From contig CAZTDD010000032.1 in NCBI GenBank assembly GCA_964612675.1, forward strand, positions 1 to 56,665: a DNA stretch of 56,665 bases, read 5' to 3'. The stretch comes from CAZTDD01 sp964612675 (GTDB lineage: Bacteria; Hinthialibacterota; Hinthialibacteria; Hinthialibacterales; JAKPRU01). The position numbers and the translations under genes were made by a program. Of this stretch, positions 7,967 to 17,500 are shown piece after piece; within the stretch, counting starts at the first letter, position 1, and the number at the start of each line of letters is the position of its first letter. The notes beneath the pieces were generated by a model. It was not told the DNA's origin. It ran no database searches and saw only the letters and a program-made list of their open reading frames with translations.

Positions 7967-9722
7967 TTCCACCCCGGATGAGGGCATAGACAGTCAACCA
8001 CAGCCCGATACAGCTAATCAGCGCCCCGGAGAACACGGGAAGTACCAATACCAGCTTTCCCGTGCCGCCAAAGGACAAACGGTCCAGGAAGTGCTTTGCA
8101 CTAACCATCAGAACCCCGATCACAATTAAGACCGCTGCCAGTCCGAAACTGAATGCAGCAATTAGCAGCATACCGAACGCGGTTCTCCCGATTCCGATTG
8201 CAACCATCAAGACGACGATTGCCGTAGGGCAGGGAACCATGCCGCCACTGATCCCGAGGACCAACAGATCCCAAAGACTGGCGTTTTCCGGGATTTCATG
8301 AGAGTGGCCATGATGATGCACATGGCTGTGATCGTGGTGCGTGTGGGTATGAGTGTGATGATCATGAGAGTGATTGCGATCGTCATGAGCATGGTTGGGA
8401 TGGTGGTGATTGTGATGGGAGTGATGATGGTCGGCGATTTGGCCGGGAGATGCTCCCACTGCGGCGAGCGTTTTTGCGCAAATCAGATTCCGATACCGGC
8501 TCAAGAACATCCACAATCCTATTGCCGTAATCAACAAGCCGGATACGCCTTCCATCACCGGGATCAGGTTTCCTTCGATCAAACTCGACTGGAGATAGAG
8601 AGCGATGAAACCAATGATGAAAACGCTTCCCATATGAGTCAGGGTGACGATCAGACCAAGGTAGATCGCATGCCAAATCGTTCCGCGTGAGCCGACAAGA
8701 TAGGCGGCGACGACGGTTTTCCCATGGCCGGGAGTCAACGCGTGTCCGGCTCCATAGAAGGCCGCCAAGGCAAGCGCAACGACAACGACCCAAAAACTCA
8801 AGTCCTGACGGTGTATCAATTCACCGAGCTCGCGCTCGCCCGCTTGTGTCGCGTCTTCTCTTGCCTGTGGGGCCGGCCGGTCCTCGACTGTTGAGGAAGG
8901 CAGTTCCGGAAATGCTTGGATGGCGCGCGGCTGCAGTGTTGAGATCTGTTCCTGAGGCGTCGGTTGCTCTTTATCGGACCGGAGAATCGGAATAAGACCG
9001 TTTGCGTTGAAGGATAGCGTTTCCGGAGGAATGATGGTCGGGGAGACGAGTGTATCAACGTAATCGAACCCGATCGTCGATTCCAAGCCTGCGTTCATGA
9101 TCCCTTGCTTCAGGATAAATCGGACGTCTCCCGATGACATGAGCCATGTATCGCTCGTCTCCGGCACGGCTTCCTCGATGCGGGAGTCTTGCCGTCGGAT
9201 CGACTCCGCGGGAATCTCTAATCCTCCCATAGCGCGAAGTCGAATTTGACCGAAATCCTTCTGATTCTCGGGGAAACTGTCATCTTGGAATTGCACGTCG
9301 GTCGGGGAGGCTATGTCCGGCAACTCTCCAGAGAATTGAGCCAGGATCTGCATACACGTTACCCGAGCAAGCCCGGAGTACAAGCGCAAATCGGAGTGAT
9401 CGATTTTGAGAGGAACCGGCCGGTCCCGTACTGTGATCGACAGAGCTGACAGGATACCGGGGACGCGCTTGCCCAGATAAGCGTCGATTTCGTCTCGGGT
9501 GAGCCGGGAATTGTTGTCTGTGTCCAGCAGTCCGAGTTCCCGGAAAGAGGGCAGCTCGGCGATATCGATCAGGGTATGGACACGAACGGTTCCCGGTCGG
9601 AATTCGAGTGTGTTAAAATGATTGACTGAGAACTGGCTAAGGGGGTGACCGACGGCCGGCAAGACAATAGCTCCGCCTACAACAAACACCATGAGAATCC
9701 GAATGAAGCACCCCATTTTCAC
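7947..9722 (-). CDS. NicO/RcnA-type nickel/cobalt efflux protein with large N-terminal domain
   Basis: This 591-aa membrane protein is a probable Ni2+/Co2+ exporter. It has a signal-like N-terminus, then a long extracytoplasmic region (about 25-310) with an EF-hand-like loop (DTDNNSRLTRDEIDAY). The NicO transporter core follows: HALTPGHGKTVVAAYLVGS in an early helix, several helices, a long His/Asp-rich cytoplasmic loop of about 60 residues, GISGGMVPCPTAIVVLM, and final helices. The HxxxxGH and PCP signatures are those of NicO/HupE-like families, and the His-rich loop is typical of RcnA. The N-terminal domain resembles the DUF1007-like region found with some of these transporters. GTG 9722 and ATG 9716 are both possible starts. 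The gene follows the TOPRIM gene by 10 bp but is probably functionally unrelated. Confidence 0.85.
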   Translation of the reverse strand: MKMGCFIRILMVFVVGGAIVLPAVGHPLSQFSVNHFNTLEFRPGTVRVHTLIDIAELPSFRELGLLDTDNNSRLTRDEIDAYLGKRVPGILSALSITVRDRPVPLKIDHSDLRLYSGLARVTCMQILAQFSGELPDIASPTDVQFQDDSFPENQKDFGQIRLRAMGGLEIPAESIRRQDSRIEEAVPETSDTWLMSSGDVRFILKQGIMNAGLESTIGFDYVDTLVSPTIIPPETLSFNANGLIPILRSDKEQPTPQEQISTLQPRAIQAFPELPSSTVEDRPAPQAREDATQAGERELGELIHRQDLSFWVVVVALALAAFYGAGHALTPGHGKTVVAAYLVGSRGTIWHAIYLGLIVTLTHMGSVFIIGFIALYLQSSLIEGNLIPVMEGVSGLLITAIGLWMFLSRYRNLICAKTLAAVGASPGQIADHHHSHHNHHHPNHAHDDRNHSHDHHTHTHTHHDHSHVHHHGHSHEIPENASLWDLLVLGISGGMVPCPTAIVVLMVAIGIGRTAFGMLLIAAFSFGLAAVLIVIGVLMVSAKHFLDRLSFGGTGKLVLVLPVFSGALISCIGLWLTVYALIRGGIITIHL

Positions 9723-9732
9723 TGTCCGTTCT

Positions 9733-10272
9733 TCAAGCAGACTGTCTTAGAAACTTCCCGACGAAGTACTCGAATGAGCGATTCTTTTGCACCGCTGTCT
9801 CGGATTCGAACTTCTTGAGCAGTTCGACCATGAAATCGATTCTCGAATCAAATTTTTGTGGTATGAGACGATCGAATTCTTCCTTTGTCAGATCATCGGT
9901 TGTTCTAAAAGGAACCAACCCCATTCTTTCACTGACCTCGTCGTCAAGTCCAGCGAGGTACCAGCTCTCGATTTCTTTTATGACTACGGCCACTCTCTCC
10001 GGGGCATTCACCAGTCCAGCATACTTGCTTATGGTCTTGTCCTTTCGCTGGGTTACACAGGGGCTGCCGTTGATATCCGTGATCCAAACGAAGTCCGCGT
10101 TCAGGTTGGACAAGCTTCGCAAGAGAGCATTTACATCCTTCTGTTTCTTCCGAGCATATTGATAGATTTGTATCGACTTGTAGTGTCTGTAGAGGTGCGG
10201 AAGTAAAACACTTTCGACAAATCGCTCGTCATCATTCCCCTCGACAAAGAAGAACAGCAGCCTCCGCCGCAT
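9733..10272 (-). CDS. TOPRIM-like DUF4276-type protein, partner of the AAA ATPase
   Basis: This 179-aa protein starts with a hydrophobic strand and an acidic motif, LLFFFVEGNDDERF (Glu11, Asp14, Asp15), the beginning of a TOPRIM-like fold. A second strand ends in WITDINGSP (Asp67), and KEIESWYLAGLDD (about 99-111) is typical of DUF4276 proteins. Such folds carry metal-dependent nuclease centres. The start lies 3 bp after the ATPase stop, and its GGAG ribosome site is inside the last ATPase codons, so translation is coupled. Pairing of an SMC/OLD-like ATPase with a TOPRIM-type effector is the layout of several antiphage systems such as PARIS (AriA/AriB). Membership of a specific named system is not shown; DUF4276 assignment is by motif only. 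Confidence 0.72.
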   Translation of the reverse strand: MRRRLLFFFVEGNDDERFVESVLLPHLYRHYKSIQIYQYARKKQKDVNALLRSLSNLNADFVWITDINGSPCVTQRKDKTISKYAGLVNAPERVAVVIKEIESWYLAGLDDEVSERMGLVPFRTTDDLTKEEFDRLIPQKFDSRIDFMVELLKKFESETAVQKNRSFEYFVGKFLRQSA

Positions 10273-10275
10273 GAG

Positions 10276-11523
10276 TCAGATCTCCAATAAACCAGCTACG
10301 TAAAGATCATCGACACTCATATCCTGTTGCAAAAACGTTCTTACCTCTTCCTTTTCCGATGGCCGCGTTACCGTTGTGAAACCATCCTCATCCCGCGAAA
10401 CCAGGAGGAGATTCTCGATTCCGGCGTGCTTGACCAACTCGGGATTGTGTGTCGTGACGATGATCTGTTTGTGAGAGGATGCGTCTTTCATCATCTCCAC
10501 GACTTTCGAGAGCAGGTGCGGATGGATATTCCTGCCAGGTTCTTCGATAATCGCCAAGGGCTTATTTTCGAAATAGAGCGCCACGATCAGTGCGGTGATC
10601 CCGACGGTACCGTCTGAAAGCATGGCCCCCGGTAGATACTGTTTCTCGAAGTACTTCTCGCGAAGTTTGAACAACAAAGACTTATCAGCGGACTCCTCCA
10701 CACCCATATCGCTGACAAACGGCAGAAGATCGCCAACCAGGTTTGCCATCTTTCTCTTCTTTTCCTTGTCCCCAAGGATGTTCTTTAGAACGATGGAGAG
10801 ATTGCTTCCATCGGGTTCCAGCTGGGCTTTGCCGGTTAGTGAGTGTACGCCCTTGAGGACACTTGGGTCGAAGTCGTAAATCGTCGTGCGATCTAACAGA
10901 CCCCGGAAAAGTATGATTGGAAGGAAGATCCTAACCGACGATTCCATAAGGAGTGAGTGAGGATCGTCTACGCCAATACCTCGGATGGACGGAGGGAACA
11001 GCTCATCGAGGATGTCTTTCATTTTACTGTCTGGGGGCTGCGTGGTTATGGCAATCCGCTCGTCATCGCGTGATACGTAGACAGTATCTTGTATTTCCTC
11101 CGCGCTTTCTTTGAGTTGATGAGCAGATAGAACCTGTCTTAGATCATCTTTGCCTATGGAAAAAGAAGTCCCAGTCTTTTCGAATTCCATCGAGAACGCG
11201 TATTTCGTTTCTTTACAGCCTAATTTTCTAAGCCCGTCGCCTCCTCGTTCAATTACCTGATATTCTTCGTCATCTGACTCGACTTCCACACAGAGATCCT
11301 CTGACGCGCCCAGGTTCAAGTTGCGCAGGTAGGGAACGCCGCCCTGCAACGAAATCGCGTTTTCGAGTCCGTGGTGGGTTATATCTCGAAGGAATTCGAA
11401 GATTCGTACGAAGTTGGTCTTACCGGAGGCGTTTGCACCGATGAGAACGTTGAACGGGCGCAACTCGACATCCAGGTCTCTAAAACTCTTGAAGTTGCGG
11501 ACCCGTATGCGCTTTACCGACAT
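10276..11523 (-). CDS. AAA_21-type ATPase (SMC/OLD-like)
   Basis: This 415-aa ATPase of the ABC/SMC-related class opens with IRVRNFKSFRDLDVELRPFN and Walker A LIGANASGKTNFVRI (about 28-41). The C-terminal half has the signature-like LSDGTVGITALIVALYF, Walker B LAIIEEPGRNIHPHLL and the switch IVTTHNPELVKHA. Between them lies a poorly conserved middle with no recognisable partner domain, and no TOPRIM is fused as in OLD. The TOPRIM-like gene 3 bp downstream would supply that role in trans. GAGG eight bases before ATG 11523 supports the start. ATPases of this kind act as sensors in two-gene defence modules; that role is inferred here from the pairing. Confidence 0.85.
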   Translation of the reverse strand: MSVKRIRVRNFKSFRDLDVELRPFNVLIGANASGKTNFVRIFEFLRDITHHGLENAISLQGGVPYLRNLNLGASEDLCVEVESDDEEYQVIERGGDGLRKLGCKETKYAFSMEFEKTGTSFSIGKDDLRQVLSAHQLKESAEEIQDTVYVSRDDERIAITTQPPDSKMKDILDELFPPSIRGIGVDDPHSLLMESSVRIFLPIILFRGLLDRTTIYDFDPSVLKGVHSLTGKAQLEPDGSNLSIVLKNILGDKEKKRKMANLVGDLLPFVSDMGVEESADKSLLFKLREKYFEKQYLPGAMLSDGTVGITALIVALYFENKPLAIIEEPGRNIHPHLLSKVVEMMKDASSHKQIIVTTHNPELVKHAGIENLLLVSRDEDGFTTVTRPSEKEEVRTFLQQDMSVDDLYVAGLLEI

Positions 11524-11594
11524 GGTGGAACCTCTGGCGGAGTCGCCACGTGCTTGGATCGACCTAACCAGAGAATAGAGCTATAGACCGTTGC

Positions 11595-12644
11595 TTACAA
11601 GCCGCCGGCCTTTCCTGCTTGTCTCTGTTTCCACTCTTCTTCCGTAACCAGTTCCTTGATCTCTGCGTCCTCACGCAGGGATTCCAGATAGGCGACGACT
11701 TTGTCCTGGCGGGCTTTTTGTTCCAGATAGTCCTTAATCTTATCATCCACCTGATCTAGTGCGATCTTTTGCTGATCTTTATGATCGACGACTTTGATGA
11801 GGTGGTACCCGAACTTGGTCTCGACGACGTCGCTCAGCGATCCGGGTTCCATTGCGAACGCGACCTGTTCGAATTCCGGGACCATTTGGCCCTTTCTGAA
11901 ATAGCCGAGATCGCCGCCGCGAGATTTGCTCGGACAATCGGAATGCTCTTTCGCCGCTTCTGCGAACGTGGTTTCGCCTTCGACGATGTTGGACTTGATG
12001 TCCTGTAGTTGCTCTTTCGCCTCTGATTTGGCTTCTTCGGAAGCATCCGGTTTGACCTGCAGTAGAATATGGCTTGCGCGAACTTGTTCGTCTTCCATGA
12101 AAAACTTCGGGTTCTCCTCGTAAAACGTTGCGATTTGCTGCTCTGTGGGTTCTTTTGTCTCCGGTGTTTTCGACTCCAGAATTTGTGCCCGCAGCATCTG
12201 CTCGCGTACGATCTCGACAAACTCCGGCTCGGTTAGTTCCTGAGCTTGGAGAAACTGTTGAAATTTCTCGTCCGTGTCGATCCCGTTAGCTTCCCGGATA
12301 TCCTGGACTTTTTCTTTGAGCTCTTCTTCACTGACTTCGATTCCCGCCTGTTTTGCCGCTTGATCCAACAGTGTATTGTCGATGCATCGTTTCAGGCCGT
12401 GATTGAAGAGGAGAGTCTTTCTCTGCGCGAACTGCTGTGGAGAAAGTTGATCCTTGGCTCGCGAGGCAATTGCTTCAATTTCCATGTAGACTTGTTTCTC
12501 GGTGATCGGTTCGCCTTCCACGCGTGCGACGACGAACGGGGCGTCGCTCTCTTGGGAATCCTGCGCTACGACCGGCTGCAAAGATGACAAACCGACGAAT
12601 ACAATTAGTGCGGTCCATAGGGACTTACATCTGAGAATACGCAT
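11595..12644 (-). CDS. periplasmic parvulin-type peptidyl-prolyl isomerase (SurA/PpiC-like)
   Basis: This 349-aa secreted chaperone/isomerase acts on outer-membrane or exported proteins. It has a signal peptide (residues 1-27, ending PVVAQ), a SurA-type N-terminal helical domain (about 35-175) and one parvulin domain (about 185-285). The parvulin domain shows VRASHILLQVKP, the GGDLGYFRKGQMVPEF block and FGYHLIKVVDHK. A charged C-terminal helix completes it. ATG 12644 is chosen because AGGAGG sits 6 bases upstream and the signal peptide follows at once; the longer frame to 12719 adds unrelated residues. SurA has two parvulin domains, so the single domain resembles PrsA/PpiC-like forms. It points to a diderm or at least a heavily secreting cell. 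Confidence 0.88.
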   Translation of the reverse strand: MRILRCKSLWTALIVFVGLSSLQPVVAQDSQESDAPFVVARVEGEPITEKQVYMEIEAIASRAKDQLSPQQFAQRKTLLFNHGLKRCIDNTLLDQAAKQAGIEVSEEELKEKVQDIREANGIDTDEKFQQFLQAQELTEPEFVEIVREQMLRAQILESKTPETKEPTEQQIATFYEENPKFFMEDEQVRASHILLQVKPDASEEAKSEAKEQLQDIKSNIVEGETTFAEAAKEHSDCPSKSRGGDLGYFRKGQMVPEFEQVAFAMEPGSLSDVVETKFGYHLIKVVDHKDQQKIALDQVDDKIKDYLEQKARQDKVVAYLESLREDAEIKELVTEEEWKQRQAGKAGGL

Positions 12645-13049
12645 TGAGATCCTCCTGGGGGTAAATAATCGGGAAAGGGAGAAAGATGGAGCGCCTGAGC
12701 GCTTCCGCTCGATCAACACACCTTCAGTAAAACTTTATCATTGATCAACGATGGATGATAGTGCGAGACTTGATTGCTTGAAGGATGCGCGTATGGAGAT
12801 CGGTTCAAAGGGATTCTACATGAATTGATGCTTTCCGTTTTGTATTCCTGTGAGGCTATAATGCACTTATCGAACAGCGCTTTCTTCCAGCTCGATATCG
12901 GTAAGTGCGGTGTGAACAGTTGTAGATTGTTTGTTTCTTGTTAGAAATGCTTTGGCCCAAGTCCGCTCCGCTGGGGAAGCAGTTTGAGCAGTGATAGCCT
13001 TCTCCCTTTGAGAGCTAAGGTCGGTTGAGCGGAAAAGGATCTATTAAGA
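12645..13049. other. divergent intergenic region with a consensus -10
   Basis: These 405 bases separate the parvulin and the DUF5690 transporter. A perfect TATAAT occurs at 12857-12862 on the plus strand, about 190 bases before the transporter, but only a weak -35 (TTCCGT-like) lies 18-19 bases upstream. I see no RNA gene or repeat. Confidence 0.35.
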
Positions 13050-14354
13050 ATGAGTTCAAAGGGAAGCGCGGTCACCAGATGGCTTGAAACGGCTCCGTCG
13101 TACGTTTTTGTTTTGTATGCGATTCTCACCTCTTTCATGACGTATTTCTGTATGTACGCGTTCCGAAAACCGTTTGCTGCGGCGAGCTATGAGGGGTATA
13201 CGTTTTGGCTGCTGGATTTGAAGACGGTATTCGTGATCAGCCAGATTCTCGGTTACACCTTGTCGAAATATGTGGGGATCAAGGTCTGTTCAGAAATCTC
13301 GCGGTCACGCCGTGCTTTTGCTCTGGTCGGACTGATCCTCGCGGCTGAGATCGCCTTGGTCTTATTCGCGCTTGTGCCGCCCACATTCAAGATACCAGCG
13401 ATCTTCCTGAATGGGCTTCCTCTCGGGATGGTGTGGGGGATGGTCGTCAGTTATCTGGAAGGCAGGCGAACGTCGGAATTGCTTCTGGCCGGACTAAGCT
13501 GCTCTTTCATCGTGTCCAGCGGGATGGTGAAGGATGCAGGGCGGTGGTTGATGGATAATCTCCAGGTGCCCGAGTTTTGGATGCCCGCCGTGACCGGTCT
13601 TTGTTTTCTGCCTCTTTATCTTGTTTCTACCTGGTTTCTGAACCGGATACCGCCACCTTCGGAAGCGGACGCGGAGGCCAGAGTGGAACGCGAACCGATG
13701 GGGCACAAGCAACGGATTGCATTTGTGAAGGAATTCCTGCCCGGCCTGGTGATGCTTTTTATTGCGTATCTTTTTCTCACAGCCTATCGCGATATACGGG
13801 ACAACTACGGTATTGAAATCTTCTCGCAGCTTGGATACGGCGAAACCCCCGCGATTTTTACTCGTTCGGAACTTCCGGTCGCGTTGGGGGTGCTTCTTGC
13901 TTTAGCGGCACTGAATTTGATTAAGGACAATCGAAGGGGGCTGTTAGGCGCCTATGCGATTATGGCCGGTGGCACTGCCTTGATCGGAGTCAGTACGCTT
14001 CTTCTGACGGCAAACGTCATCTCCGGACTGTGGTGGATGATTCTGATCGGCCTTGGGTCGTACTTGGCGTATGTACCGTATGGATCGGTTTTGTTCGATC
14101 GGACCATCGCGTCCACCGGAGTTGTGGGAACGGCGGTATTTGCGATTTATGTTGCCGATGCGGTTGGATACAGCGGTTCTGTTGGAGTTCAGCTCTATAA
14201 AGACCTCAATCATAGCGCGATATCGTGGAAGAGTTTCTTCGTTGGGTTCAGCTATTTCACTTCTTTGTTATGCACCGCACTTCTTGTTGTCAGCTGCGTC
14301 TATTTTTTAGCGAAGAGCCGGGGGATGCGGCCGTCCGACCGAATCCACGAGTGA
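13050..14354 (+). CDS. MFS-like membrane protein, DUF5690 family
   Basis: This 434-aa integral membrane protein has about 12 predicted helices and the layout of the major facilitator superfamily. The first helix region, TSFMTYFCMYAFRKPFAAASY, is the hallmark I associate with DUF5690 proteins. The substrate is unknown. ATG 13050 follows AAGGAT at a rather long distance of 11 bases. The gene precedes the GH78 and GH36 genes on the same strand, so uptake of a sugar released by them is possible. The aminoethylphosphonate cluster farther downstream is another candidate partner. Neither link is shown by the sequence. Confidence 0.72.
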   Translation: MSSKGSAVTRWLETAPSYVFVLYAILTSFMTYFCMYAFRKPFAAASYEGYTFWLLDLKTVFVISQILGYTLSKYVGIKVCSEISRSRRAFALVGLILAAEIALVLFALVPPTFKIPAIFLNGLPLGMVWGMVVSYLEGRRTSELLLAGLSCSFIVSSGMVKDAGRWLMDNLQVPEFWMPAVTGLCFLPLYLVSTWFLNRIPPPSEADAEARVEREPMGHKQRIAFVKEFLPGLVMLFIAYLFLTAYRDIRDNYGIEIFSQLGYGETPAIFTRSELPVALGVLLALAALNLIKDNRRGLLGAYAIMAGGTALIGVSTLLLTANVISGLWWMILIGLGSYLAYVPYGSVLFDRTIASTGVVGTAVFAIYVADAVGYSGSVGVQLYKDLNHSAISWKSFFVGFSYFTSLLCTALLVVSCVYFLAKSRGMRPSDRIHE

Positions 14355-14503
14355 GTCCGCCAAGTGTGGGTTCACTCCCGTGTGCTCATCCAACGTCTTT
14401 CAATCACAACGACTCGATGCTTGACACCTGTGCGATTTGTCGGCATTAATGGACTGAACTTTCTCAGCCGATGCTTGATCCAAATCGCAAAGGAAGACGC
14501 GTA

Positions 14504-17500
14504 ATGAATAAACAAGTTCCGTACCGTATCATCGCAAGCTGGCTTATCCTTTCGCTCATGCCGATTTTGTCTTATGCACGTTCCGATCTCCCTGCTCCAA
14601 ATCACCTGGTTTGTGAGTATTTGGAGAATCCACTTGGTGTCCATGAAACCGCACCCCGCCTATCATGGCGTCTAGATCTTCCACTGAAACGGCAGACCGC
14701 CTATCGGATTCTTGTTTCGTCGGATCGAGATCTGCTTGATCGCAATGAAGCGGATGTGTGGGACACCGGGAAAGTCGATACCGATCAATCAACGCATGTA
14801 GTGTATGCCGGGCGACTGCTGGAATCCGGAGAGTATTATTTCTGGAAGGTTCGCGTCTGGACTTCAGAGGGGGGTCCCACCGATTACAGCGAGCCCGCCT
14901 ATTGGCAAATGGGGCTTTTGCGCGATTCGGATTGGGACGCGATGTGGATCGGTCCGCAGAGCAAACTCGGAGAGGACATACCCGCTCATGTGGGATATCA
15001 CAGCAAAATCGAGAATAGCCCCGATCACACAAAATGGGTACAGATCGATTTGAGACAAGAAGAGACTTTCGACAGTGTGGTTCTCTATCCCGTTCAGCCG
15101 TTCTCGTATTCGAAGAGTCCTGGGTTTCTATTCCCCGTTCGTTTTCGTATCGACGTCTCCAACGATCCGGAGTTCACGAGTTTTGAGACGGTTGCCGATT
15201 TTTCACAAGAGAACGTTCCCAACCCCGGTGACGATCCTTTTCTATATGAATTTCCGGAACAGAGATCCCGTTATGTTCGTTTGACGGTTACACAGTTGAC
15301 GCACCGGGATGCGGATAATTATGGTTTTGCCTTGGCCGAGATGGAGGTCAAACATGAAGATGAGGTTATATCGGAAAACCGGCCGGTGAAGGTCCTCGAC
15401 GCGGTTGAATCCCGAGATTGGTCGATCCGACATTTGAACGATGGTGTCAAGACGACGCAACGAGAAACCTATTCGAAGCCCGGTCCCGCTTCGATGCTTC
15501 GCAGCACATTTCGCCTTCCTTCCGCAGTTAAGCAAGCGACGCTCCATGCGACCGCGAAAGGGCTCTACGAGGCCCGCATCAACGGGGAACGTGTCGGAGA
15601 GAACATTCTCGCGCCCGAATGGACCGACTATAAGAAACGGATACAGGTTCAGACATACGATGTCACCAACATGCTTGAAAAAGGAGAGAATGCCATTGGG
15701 GCCCTTCTTGGAGAGGGATGGTATGCCGGTTTAGTTGGTACAAGCGGTCACGGAGAATACGGTTCGCGTCTCGGTTTACTTCTTCAACTCGAAGTCGAAT
15801 GCGTCGACGGCAGCGTTCATCGAATCGCGACGGACAACGAATGGCGCGTAACCGAAGAAGGACCGATTCGCAGCTCGGATATTATCCGAGGAGAGACATA
15901 CGATGCACGACGGGAGATGCGGGGTTGGGATCGACCGGGCTTCGACGACAGTGACTGGCAAGACGTTCATGTTCTCCCACCGACAAAGGCGCAACTCGTA
16001 GCGCAACCCAACGAGCCGATCCAAATAACTCAGGAATTGGCTCCCGTGCAAATCACCGAACCGACTACGGGGGTATACGTGTTCGATATGGGACAAAATA
16101 TGGTCGGTTGGTGTCGATTGAAGCTGCGCGGAGAAAAGGGTCGACAAATCGAGTTGCGTCACGGCGAACGACTCAATCCGGACGGTACGGTATATACGAA
16201 GAACCTTCGCGATCACAACCGACGCGATCCCGTCGAGGAATATCAGAAAAACGTTTATATTTGCAGCGGAGAAGACGAGGAGCTTTTTGAACCGCATTTC
16301 ACGTACCACGGATTCCGATATGTGGAAGTGTCCGGCCTTTCCTACCGGCCCGTGGAGAGCGACTTAACGGGTTGCGTATTTCATTCCGCTTCACCGTTGT
16401 GCGGCGAGTTTGAATCATCCAATACGATGCTGAATCGACTGGTCGAAAACGCTGTATGGTCGCAACGCGGGAATATGCATAGCACGCCCACGGATTGCCC
16501 CCAGCGTGACGAGCGGTTGGGATGGATGGGGGATGCGCAGATTTTTTCGCAAGCAGCGTGCTTTACTATGAATATGGCGGGGTTTTTCACAAAATGGTGT
16601 CAGGATATTCGTGACGCGCAGGTTGAGGACGGCCGTTTTTCTGATTTTTCACCGAATCCGATCAAAGATCGAGGCGAATTTTTGGCAGCGCCGGCATGGG
16701 CGGACGCCGGAGTTATTGTGCCGTGGCGTGTGTATGTGAATTACGGCGATCAACGAATTCTAGGAAAACATTTCGAAGCCGCTGAGGATTGGATTCACTA
16801 TGTCAAAAGCCAAAGTCCTGATTTGATTTGGATTCAGGGAAGAGGCAACGATTACGGCGATTGGCTGAATGGGAACAACTTGATACTCGATGGGTGGCCT
16901 CGGGAAGGAGCGGATACGCCGCGGGAAGTATTTGCCACGGCTTTCTTTGCTTATTCGACCGAGCTGGTTGCAAAAATGGCGCGTGTTTTAGGCCGTGAGG
17001 ACAAGGCAAGGCAATACACCGACCTGGCAGACCAAATAAAATCATCTTTCGTCAAGCATTTTGTGGAATCCGACGGCCGTATCCGTGGCGATACACAGAC
17101 CATTTACGCACTTGCCCTCCACTTTGATTTGGTGCCGGAGTCGATGCGGTCAATCATGTTAAAGCATCTTCTACGAGAAATTGAAGAATACAATGGCTCA
17201 TTATCCACCGGTATCCAGGGCACAAATCGGATGATGTTGACATTGGCCGATGAGAATCAACTCGATCTCGCTTACGATTTATTGACGAAACGGTCCGTGC
17301 CTTCATGGGGGTATATGATCGACCAGGGTGCGACGACGATCTGGGAACGGTGGGACGGGTATGTCGAGGGACGCGGTTTCCAAAATCCAGGAATGAATTC
17401 ATTCAATCATTATGCATTTGGTGCGATCGGCGAATGGATGTATAGAAATATCGTCGGCATCAATCCCGATCCGTCCTCGCCGGGCTACAAACATATCGTT

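Noticed and set aside
8062..8690. Plus-strand frames rich in Met/Val opposite the nicO His-loop
   Set aside because: They are the antisense of His/Asp codons in the exporter loop.
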